Assembly (NCBI GenBank): GCA_034696485.1
Contig: JAQIWT010000498.1
Span: 1-19,078, forward strand
Length of the DNA: 19,078 bases
Origin: Isohypsibius dastychi
Taxonomy: Eukaryota > Tardigrada > Eutardigrada > Parachela > Isohypsibiidae
Reading direction: 5' to 3'
The notes under the pieces are model-generated. The model ran no database searches and was not told where the DNA came from. It saw only the letters and a list, made by a program, of their open reading frames with translations. Below, in pieces: positions 8,799-16,013 of the stretch (positions are counted from its first letter, which is position 1; each line of letters begins with the position of its first letter). A program made the position numbers and the translations under genes.

Positions 8799-9376
8799 TC
8801 ACGGACATCGACAAGAAATGATGGCACCAATGAGCTCATCAGCATGCAAGCCCACTATCTCACTCTTGGAGTTGAAGACTTGTCGAATCAGCTCAATCTT
8901 GGGGGCCGCACCTTTCTCAACCAGTTTGGCTAGATATGATTTCATGAGGTCTTTGAATGCCGTTGCATCACTAGGATGGTCTTCTCGTTTGGTGTGCCAA
9001 ATATCCATTCCATCGCAAGTGAGCGTCCGAAAATCGACCGGGATAGCTTGCCAGCCAGCTCCGACCAGGTACAATAGCGTAGTGTTGTAAGTGCAATTAT
9101 AACCGAAAGTTATCCATGATTTCCCAAACTCCAGGTCACCAAGGAGGCCAGGAGTGGCAATCTCATCTAGAAAGCGTGAGAAATCTCGACTCGTCTCGTT
9201 GGTGGATGAGTTGCTGGTTGTGACCGACGGAATTTCCAGAGACACGTCTACATAATTGAATCAAAGGTACTCAAGAGATGAAATGTGCGCGCGATATGCT
9301 TACTTGACGCTGATGCAGCATCGAGCAAGGAAGCCAGAACAGCCAATGCAACAGTTTGAAAAAGATGGCATTTCAT
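8799..9376 (-). CDS. Small secreted protein of unknown function, paralogue A2
   Basis: Minus-strand exons 9376-9304 (signal peptide, ATG at 9376, donor GTAAGC) and 9247-8799 (acceptor TATGTAG, stop TGA) have the same exon lengths (73 and 449 bases), phase and product length (173 residues) as A1. The signal peptide is MKCHLFQTVALAVLASL. The FGKSW...FGYNC core and the FKDLMKSYLAKLVEKGAA block are identical or nearly so. The N-terminal Ser/Thr region and the loop after TLTCDG differ strongly. A2 has extra C-terminal Cys (SCRCP), so a different disulfide pattern is possible. A 60-base run (8902-8961) is identical to 6563-6622 while the flanks differ, which hints at gene conversion or strong constraint. 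The function is unknown. Confidence 0.8.
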
Positions 9377-9908
9377 TTTGTCAGCAAATGAGCAGGTGTT
9401 GTGTAAAGGCTAAAATTCACAAAGTGAAACTTGTAACCGGGTTGGAAGTGAAGTAGAGACTACGTGAAACTTTGAAGCCGCAATCTTTATTTGCGATCTG
9501 AACCCTGGAGCATCATCCACCTCAACTTGATAATGAAATATTCCAAACAGGCTTTTTCTCTACTCATTGTGAGCGATCAACTAACGCCCATATACGCAAT
9601 CAGCCGTTAACAAATTTCAACTTATTGAATAGGACTAGACCATACACAGAACTGCCCCCCCCCCCCATTATCCGGACCATAGCATGTCATCCTGGGAATG
9701 CCGACATCTAATTTAACCAATCAGAACTTTGCTCAATGCTGAAACGTTCTAGCAACGTGTTTAATAAGGTTGTCTCTCCACCTCGAGCGTGCATGCCCAC
9801 CACTCTTCACATATCATATATAATACAGAAATATGGGATGGGAATGCTGATGTACACATAGATCCATAGAAAAATGTGATTTTCACCGAAAATCATCATT
9901 CCGCAGAA
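9377..9908. other. Intergenic region between A2 and the 7TM receptor
   Basis: The two genes are divergent. The left part (to 9608) is the duplicated upstream flank of A2. Then comes a C12 tract (9655-9666) and the proposed promoter elements of the plus-strand receptor. No coding sequence is seen. Confidence 0.5.
9717..9823 (+). promoter_or_regulatory. Candidate core promoter of the 7TM receptor: CCAAT and TATA-like boxes
   Basis: CCAAT (9717-9721, in AACCAATCAG) lies about 95 bases upstream of a TATATAA-like element (9815-9823, in CATATATAATA). That is in turn about 90 bases before the ATG at 9909. Order and spacing are reasonable for a TATA promoter, but assignment rests only on sequence resemblance. 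Confidence 0.35.
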
Positions 9909-11483
9909 ATGTCGGAAAATTCAAGCTCAGACTGGAACAACTCATCAACCGGCACAAATTCCAGCTCCCTGAGAACACCGAGCCAATCCGAACTATACGT
10001 CTGGTTCAGCACCATGCTGTCAGTCGCGTACATCGGGAGTCTATTCTACATCATCCTCTTGATTTCCCTCCTAGTTTCCCGAAAATACAAATCGGGCTCA
10101 GAAATCCTACTGCTTCATCTCTTCTTATGCGAACTGTCAGCCTGTTGCTTCTTCGTTCCCGTCTCGACTATTCAGACATTCTACTTCTACACTGGCCGTC
10201 AAACATCAATCCCATGCCAACATCTCTCACCAACAGCCATGATCCAGATTCATGCTAATCATTACGCAACGCTCCTATTAGCGATCAACCGTTTCATCGC
10301 CATAGTCTACCCACTTCAGTACAGAAGATGGTCCTCCAAATTGGTGACCTTTTTGACGATCATCTCAGGTTGGATGATCGCAATCGCTCTCAACATGCCG
10401 ACCATGTATGGAGTTGGTGCAAGGTACTTGGAGTTCCCCAAAGGATCCAATTTCTGTCGACTGGAAATTCTCCCGGGAATGTACGCGCATATCTGGGCAG
10501 CGTTAAGCGTCTACTTTCCACTCTGTCTTAGTCTTCTGATATATTCGGTTATATACGTCAAAACATTGTTCCGGAATAATCGCGTTCAGGCGGTTAAGGG
10601 TGGCGTCGCCGAGAGGATCTTCAAGAAAAAGGTCAGACTTGTCCGGATATTGTTTCTATGTTCACTGTGGTACGCGGCCTGCTTTCTCACTCCATCAGTC
10701 TATCAACTCATCGTCAGAATCATGTCACCACGTGTTCTGCTGTGGTGGCGATTTGTTCTGCTGCTGGGATATGTCGTCAGTCCAGTAAGAATACTATCTA
10801 ACTTCAGTTACGGACCACCTCCCCCTTGTCTGTTTTACTTTACAAGCGAAGCGGAAGCAGTCTCGCTCCCGCGACTTGGGGGTGGGGGTATATCTAAAAA
10901 AATTTCTCAACCTTTAAATTAACCCCCCCCCCCGATCGGATGTTAATTTGACGTACCAGTAAACAACTGCAAGATTCGAGGTAAAACATGGTTTCTGTGA
11001 GCATTCGAGAAAGTGCTCTTGATTGAAAACTTGATTAAATTTGACGAACCAAGCAAACTTTCAATCAAGAGCACTTTTTCGAATGCTCACAGAAACCATG
11101 TTTTACCTCGAATCCGTCCACAAAAATTCACAAACAAGCATGACATGTTGCTCTACGATATTTTGAGCTGAAAATAGGAGCTGGTCTTATTAAACGATGA
11201 GGAAAATTAGTGGCAATCTTGCCGAGCGGACCCCAATGTTAAGTCTATGGTGGCAATCTTGCAGTTGTTTACTGGTAGCTTGAGCTTATATGTTCGTTCT
11301 TTTATAGTTCGTGTTTTTCTCCTTGAACGCCGATTATCGCAATGGATTATTGAAACTTTGTCGGAAAGCATCGCTAGTTGCAGCGATGGCGACGGATGGT
11401 GGAAGCTTAGGGCTATCCAACCGCAAAAATCAGACATCTTCGTAATTCACAGCTTTGGAATGTTTTCGTCATCTCTCGTATAG
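9909..11483 (+). CDS. Seven-transmembrane receptor (GPCR), two exons
   Basis: The ATG at 9909 opens a 292-codon exon to 10784. The N-terminus has several N-glycosylation sequons (NSS, NNSS), followed by hydrophobic segments matching TM1-TM6 and most of TM7. Cys 3.25 (in CQHLSP) aligns exactly 25 positions before the Arg of NRFIAIVYPLQY, a DRY-box variant with Asn for Asp; the TM2 Asp is Glu (LCEL). The exon ends inside TM7 at GYVVSP followed by a strong donor GTAAGA, so translation into the low-complexity downstream frame is probably not the real end. The best next exon is 11265-11483 (acceptor CTTGCAG). It reads LFTGSLSLYVRSF, which restores an SPxxT...R pattern aligned with NPxxY and helix 8, and gives 364 residues. 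The first exon is secure; the second is a proposal. The 478-bp intron holds a long hairpin. The ligand is unknown; it could be a chemoreceptor or peptide receptor. Confidence 0.72.
10973..11114. repeat. Near-perfect long inverted repeat (61-bp arms, 20-base loop)
   Basis: Left arm 10973-11033 and right arm 11054-11114 are reverse complements at 58 of 61 positions. In RNA one of the three differences would be a G-U pair and the other two form a small internal loop. Homology stops sharply at both outer ends. It lies in the proposed last intron of the 7TM receptor gene. It could be a foldback/MITE transposon or a source of hairpin small RNAs; it is longer than a usual miRNA precursor stem. Confidence 0.93.
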
Positions 11484-11585
11484 ATGTTTAAGTTTTATAT
11501 CCTGTCAAAGTCAAGTCGATTGTTAGTTTTTTGTTTTTCTGACTTTTTGTTCTTTGAAGAATTTGCAATTGTCGCACCCGGATAG

Positions 11586-11591
11586 TTTAAT
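11586..11591 (-). terminator. Candidate polyadenylation signal ATTAAA (minus strand)
   Basis: TTTAAT on the plus strand reads ATTAAA on the minus strand, about 73 bases after the stop codon of the minus-strand receptor. It is the common variant of the canonical signal. Confidence 0.35.
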
Positions 11592-11663
11592 TTGTCACTT
11601 GCATTCGCAATATCGAACGTCACATTCTGCATTATAGTCATGACACAAGTATGTTGCATTGTT

Positions 11664-12747
11664 TCATCGCTTCTGTCTGCACAGATAAATAGAAATGACA
11701 GCATCCCGAAGGTCCTTGATTGTTATGACGAACCAAACAGGGTCCAGTACTGATTCAGCCGCAAACATAACGGTGGCTATTTGTGGAAAGACTGTTCCAC
11801 TTAGACGAACCCATGAAAGCATGGTGTAGTATGTCATGAGTGGAGTCCAGCAGATGATCAAGCTCAATGTCAACAAAGTCAGCACTTTGAATCCTTTCGA
11901 GGTACGCGCTGGACGAGCTCTTTGTTCCATTGTACTCGACTGATCAGGTGCTGCTTGAATTCTACCTGTAGTGGACTCTTTGTTAACGCTACTCCCGGTC
12001 ACATGGAGGATGCTTATTTTTGCACGCTGACGCTTTTTCCAGAAAATAACAGGCAAAGCGGCAGCGGACACGACCAACGCCAAGTTGAATATAATCATTT
12101 GTACGAGAATCCCGAAGATTGGCTGAGGCGCTAAAAACAGCATCATTTGTTAACATAAACGAAATGATTGACTATAGATTTTCACCAGGATTCAAGTAGC
12201 ATTTGTGAGTTTCCAAAGGCAGGCCGTAGTACATGACATTACGGAGATATCCTGGGAGGATGAAGACGTGAATATAAAGCCACATCGCAGCACAAAAAAG
12301 AAACGAAGTGCGGAGGCTGCGAGTGTTTCGATAATGTATTGGCGACATAACCGCCCAGATTCTGTCGATGGTTATGAGGACATGTGAGTTACACATTGCG
12401 GCACTGAGAGCGTATGTGGTATAACTGTAAAAGTTGCAATATGATCGACTGAGAGGCCATGTTGGATAGAGGTAGTTAACAATGTCCGGTGGTTTTTGGA
12501 GGATTGCGTGGAGTAGATTCGTCAAGGTCAAGTTGGCGAGGTAGACATTAAATGGTGTCCAGAGTGATCGGTTTCTGAGAAAGGCTAATAAAGTGGAGCC
12601 GTTGGTCAAGATGGCCAGGATGGCAATTATGACCAGGAATGATGGGATGAAAGTCCATGTCGGTCCTTGGAGTTGTGGTTGAGCTGTGCGGTTTGTGAGA
12701 AAAGATGCCACATCTGACTTTGGGATTGAGGTGTTTGTGGAATTCAT
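11664..12747 (-). CDS. Class-A-like 7TM receptor (GPCR), two exons
   Basis: Minus-strand exons 12747-12186 and 12130-11664 flank a 55-bp intron (donor GTGAAA, acceptor TTTTTAG, phase 1), giving 342 residues. ATG 12747 was chosen as the first Met in frame before an N-glycosylated N-terminus (NST, NTS, NRT). Landmarks are TNGS in TM1; NLTLTNLL in TM2 with Asn where the conserved Asp 2.50 would be; CNFYSY with Cys 3.25; IDRIWAVMSPIHYR, a good DRY box; CWTP in TM6; and DPVWF in TM7 in place of NPxxY. Position 3.32 is Thr, not the Asp of amine receptors, so an amine ligand is unlikely. A basic third loop of about 60 residues precedes TM6. It is not a duplicate of the neighbouring plus-strand receptor; the two genes converge tail to tail. 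Exact subfamily is unknown. Confidence 0.85.
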
Positions 12748-13482
12748 TTTTGGATGATCATGTGTAACACGCTCTGCTGTATTGTCCAAGACAACTGGTC
12801 TTATGTAGCATTTATTCCGCCTCAGGGGGTGGAGTAAACAGTGAATGGAATGTAACCTTCACCTTTCCATTCTTGTATTACTTGTATTCTGGCTGTGGTG
12901 TGGAAGAAAACATCAGGAGATGTAATTTGATTTTCTAATTCACGCCTCACCTGCACCGTCTCATGGAGACTTTTACGGTACACGGAAAACCCTCGTCATG
13001 GTTCAAAACTCAGTTCAGGGCTATGCGTGGGAATTCCTCCCGGGATCCAGGGACTTGCCCTCTATGAGTGGTTCCCCCGCACTAATCCCCCCGGTTCCCT
13101 CGCGCCGCTATGAAAAGCGAAGCGGAATGCGTTCTGTTGCCGCTTCGCTTGCATTAGAGAAGCGGATTCCCCCCTCACTGGAACATTACCCTAAGCCACC
13201 ATTGGTCAGATGATTTTGATCGTTGACGCTCTTCACTTTGAAGCCCCCCTTCGTTCACCCCTTGAACCACCTTGTGGCAACAAGGAGTTTTCTGTGTATT
13301 CAAATTCAATAACAGCATGAAGTCTTCGGGGAAAAGCGACAAGATGCAATTATCATTCAACATAGCCTACTTGATTGTTTTTAGCAGTGAAGCATTCAGT
13401 ACATCCAGGGTATTGCATCAACTCGCAAATCAGTTTTGACCGCTTGCGTTGAAGAGAGCCCCATTTCTGACAGGCTGCGACG
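12748..13482. other. Intergenic region between two minus-strand genes
   Basis: No gene is supported. The right end lies just past the polyadenylation signal of the GIN-domain gene, and the left end must carry the promoter of the 7TM receptor. The middle (about 12990-13250) is GC-richer, has several C runs, and contains the 13115-13150 hairpin. Confidence 0.5.
13115..13150. repeat. Perfect 11-bp inverted repeat AAGCGAAGCGG
   Basis: AAGCGAAGCGG (13115-13125) recurs as its exact reverse complement CCGCTTCGCTT (13140-13150) with a 14-base loop. The same word plus two bases (AAGCGAAGCGGAA) occurs at 10844-10856 beside another C-rich stretch, and AGAAGCGG recurs at 13158-13165. This suggests a dispersed repeat family. 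Confidence 0.6.
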
Positions 13483-13488
13483 TTTTAT
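13483..13488 (-). terminator. Polyadenylation signal AATAAA of the GIN-domain gene
   Basis: TTTATT on the plus strand reads AATAAA on the minus strand, about 70 bases after the stop codon at 13557. Confidence 0.55.
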
Positions 13489-13556
13489 TTGAAAATAAAA
13501 ACTCCAGGTGTATTCTTCTACATAAGGCCAGAAGCCGGAGCTTAGAAGAGGAGAAG

Positions 13557-14375
13557 TTAAATTTGGATAATATCAGTGAAGCCGTCCGTAACAACGGCCA
13601 AAGTCGGGTTAGGCGCGCTTCTATAGCGAAGTATGCTTGCTCCTCTAATCTCTCCACTGATCAACTTTCTGGCAAACAATTTCAGATCACCTGATCCGAC
13701 AATCACCAAGTGAGTGCTCATCGTCTCCAGTTTATCCGCCCTCACATTCCCAGACCCTTTGATAGAGATTCCAAACTCGCTGGCCATACCTCTCAACTTC
13801 ACTTCCCCAGATCCCAAAATAGTCAGATTCACCCTTTCGACATCAACGATTCCATTTATCTGTGATCCACTTTTCAAATTCAATGTAAGATGGTAGTTTT
13901 TGGCAATTGACGAAGAAGCATCCACTGTAACAATACTGTTGGTGATTGTGGTGACCGTCAAGCTGTTCCGTTGACTATTGGTTAAGACTAGAAGTTTGAC
14001 ATGTCGGGATGAGGGGAAGACCAATCCTGGAAGAGATTTGACGTATAAAACCCGCCCAGAAAGTGTAGTGTTGATTTTGGCGATGAGGTCAGTTGATGGG
14101 GCTGAGATTTCAACTTGCTCCTCGACGTCCACTCTGACCTCGACTTTGATATTCCCACTGATGACGATTGTGTCATAACCGGTGCGAAACTTGCGAATAA
14201 CAGAGATATCGGTGTCGATTGCACGCAAACTAGTGAATTCATCGTAGGAATTGTCAACAGAGCTGTCGTCTGTTGGGAATGGAATCAGAGCTTTTTGAAC
14301 AGCCGACAGATCTGCTCCTCGTGCAGATGTCGTTATGAGGAACAGGCTGAGAATGGACGTGCGGTGAAAAATCAT
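13557..14375 (-). CDS. Secreted protein with GIN/DUF2807-type adhesin-head domain
   Basis: A single uninterrupted minus-strand frame of 272 residues runs from ATG 14375 to TAA 13557. Residues 1 to about 20 are a signal peptide (MIFHRTSILSLFLITTSARG). After a short acidic linker, residues from about 58 on form a repetitive beta-strand protein: TIVISGNIKVEVRVD, RVLYVKSLPG, and then LGSG (187-190), KGSG (206-209) and VGSG (226-229), each starting a GSG-strand turn about 19-20 residues apart. A degenerate fourth turn, GAS (245-247), leads into LRYRSAP. This pattern, including the closing YxGxP-like segment, is that of the GIN domain (DUF2807, putative auto-transporter adhesin head). The family is known mostly from bacteria, above all Bacteroidetes. 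Lack of introns in 819 bp, against intron-split neighbours, fits horizontal transfer but does not prove it. Function is unknown, presumably extracellular. Confidence 0.78.
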   Translation of the reverse strand: MIFHRTSILSLFLITTSARGADLSAVQKALIPFPTDDSSVDNSYDEFTSLRAIDTDISVIRKFRTGYDTIVISGNIKVEVRVDVEEQVEISAPSTDLIAKINTTLSGRVLYVKSLPGLVFPSSRHVKLLVLTNSQRNSLTVTTITNSIVTVDASSSIAKNYHLTLNLKSGSQINGIVDVERVNLTILGSGEVKLRGMASEFGISIKGSGNVRADKLETMSTHLVIVGSGDLKLFARKLISGEIRGASILRYRSAPNPTLAVVTDGFTDIIQI

Positions 14376-15396
14376 GATGAAAATTGAAGAATAAAAGAAG
14401 GCTGATGAACTTGACTTTAAGTCAGAAGATGTTCTGTTACTAATTGTTTATTCACTCGATGATGGATGACTTCAGGTACGAGTACATACATATACTGTAA
14501 GTGATTCTATTCAGTTTAGCTAATTATGAGCATATGTGATGTTCATGCTGTTGCCTCAAAGGGGCTTCATGTCTCTGACTTGAGCCTGAACTTGTCGTCG
14601 AGAGGTCCTCGTCTTGTGTTAACAAAACAACACATCATTGTGACTGACAGTTTGGAGTGACGTACGTTGCTTCAAAAACAAAAAACAACACAGAGTCACA
14701 GGGTTTTCGACAAGAATACTTTGTCGTATGCGCACTGAATCCCTTATTCTATCAGTGTTATTTCTCTGGGCAAATTTGTACCGTGATAAACTAGATTTTT
14801 GCGAATTAAACAGTGGACCGGATTCGCCTTTGTGAATACCAATTGGTATTCACTCAAGTCAATCAGTCAGTGCGATGAGTGATTTATTAGCCCTAGAGTG
14901 AGGTTATTGCGCTCAGAACTGTGGTGTTCTGGTAAAGCAACTGATGTTAGTGGTTCAGATTTCAGAGTTTCCACTTAATGCCCATGCCCCCCCCCCCACC
15001 CGAGTTTTGAAATGTAACTAAATTCTGTCTTTCCAATAGTTCCCGAAACGCGTTTCAACACGGTTTTGAGTTTTCAGCGAAAAGTTATACTCCGGCCAAT
15101 GGCGGGCACAGCCGAGAGGTTAAATGGGAGAAGGTCACTTTAAAGGTTGTCACGTCCGGCTCTTCCAAAGAATGTTGCTTGGATATAGGTTTCAAGGCAT
15201 ACTATTAAAGGTTCCTCATACCAATAATCCCAGTTCTCTGTCCGTTACCTTTTGAACTTTTCCCGTTCTTCTGGATGCGTTCTCAGATACTCCAAGCGTT
15301 CCCTTATTCTTCGTATTCTGAACTCACACTCTAGGACAAGCGTACTCGTCGACTTTTTGACCCTTTCGACATCAAGAATTCTTTAAAGAGGACGCC
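14376..15396. other. Intergenic region (divergent promoters) without a recognised gene
   Basis: About 1 kb lies between the minus-strand GIN-domain gene and the plus-strand gene at 15397. It contains a 22-bp perfect palindrome (14832-14853), a C11 tract (14987-14997), a 12-bp palindrome GAAACGCGTTTC (15045-15056) and A-rich blocks. No coding sequence or clear TATA box is seen. Confidence 0.5.
14832..14853. repeat. Perfect 22-bp palindrome
   Basis: The half-site GTGAATACCAA is followed directly by its reverse complement TTGGTATTCAC with no spacer. It could be a binding site for a dimeric factor. It lies about 460 bases upstream of the GIN-domain start and about 545 bases upstream of the start at 15397. 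Confidence 0.6.
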
Positions 15397-15857
15397 ATGG
15401 CACATTCGCCCAAACAGCAAGTACGAGAGATAGCCGATCGGCTCGGCGAGAAACAGCCTGGTGATAGGCTAGATCGGGGATGGAGCTACTTTGGATCACT
15501 CATTGTCATTGATCTCCTTGGTGGGACAACTGCGGTCAAGAGGAGGTATCAAGCTGGTGAAAGTATCGTCCAAATGGTTGACTGTATTGGCAGGGATGAA
15601 TGGGCAGCCATCATGAGTATGTTTTTTTGTCACCATCAGTTATTTTCTGTTAAGTGGGGTTCAACGAAGTGTACATATGTACTTATTTTACAGCGTATCT
15701 CCAGAAGTATTATAAACCAAGTAACCCGCGGTTGGATCAGAAAAGAGTGTACACAAAAAGCCTGCAGAATATCCACTACCGTGTAGCACACAGACCCCGA
15801 TGCAACAGGTGCCGCAATTGTGGATGTCAGCGCTGGCGGAGGATACGTTATCAGTGA
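15397..15857 (+). CDS. Small two-exon protein, possibly death-fold
   Basis: Exons 15397-15616 and 15694-15857 (intron 77 bp, donor GTATGT, acceptor TTTTACAG, phase 1) give 127 residues. The ATG lies in a good context (GACGCCATGG). The N-terminal 75 residues look helical. They read VREIADRLGE, then GWSYFGSLI, then AGESIVQMVDCIGRDEWAAI. The last part resembles helices 5-6 of death domains, where an IGR(D/E)D motif follows a leucine-rich helix, as in MyD88- and IRAK-type adaptors; this is a resemblance by eye only. The C-terminal tail is basic and Cys-rich (RCNRCRNCGC). The tail's coding sequence was copied by duplication B (17946 onwards), where it is broken. Without homology evidence the gene is hypothetical. 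Confidence 0.5.
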
Positions 15858-15999
15858 ATGCACACCGGCCTGTTATTCACGTTTGTTCTGTATTCTTCAT
15901 CTTTTGTTCACTTCTTTTATGGTAAAACCCGAATATAGAGTCTATGTAACTTATCGACAAACTGTGCTCAACAATAATCAGGTAGACGTCTTTCTGCGA

Positions 16000-16005
16000 A
16001 ATAAA
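16000..16005 (+). terminator. Polyadenylation signal AATAAA of the gene at 15397
   Basis: AATAAA lies 143 bases after the stop at 15857 and only 9 bases before the stop codon of the convergent minus-strand gene (16014). The two transcripts therefore very probably overlap at their 3' ends. The signal is kept in copy 2 of the duplication (18210-18215). Confidence 0.55.
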
Positions 16006-16013
16006 TACTTGTG

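Larger units (their letters stand above)
7568..9608. repeat. Tandem segmental duplication A, copy 2
   Basis: Second copy of the segment at 5197-7298: four receptor exons with their introns, the receptor 3' flank, then secreted gene A2 with its upstream flank. Homology resumes after a private interval (about 8320-8733) at GGCAGGTGCACAG, matching 6402 onwards. Nearly all exon lengths equal those of copy 1. Confidence 0.85.

Noticed and set aside
10785-10922. Open reading of the plus-strand 7TM receptor past TM7 to the stop at 10920-10922
   Set aside because: A strong GTAAGA donor sits at the end of TM7, and the following frame is Pro/Gly low complexity running up to a C tract; it looks like intron sequence.
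11211-11262. 12-base direct repeat TGGCAATCTTGC (11211-11222 and 11251-11262)
   Set aside because: Too short to define an element; the second copy forms the proposed splice acceptor and the repeat may be coincidental.
15105-15180. tRNA-like A-box word (AGCCGAGAGGTTA) resembling a tRNA-Ser/Leu D-arm
   Set aside because: No B box (GGTTCGA-like), no matching acceptor stem and no anticodon stem could be found downstream.
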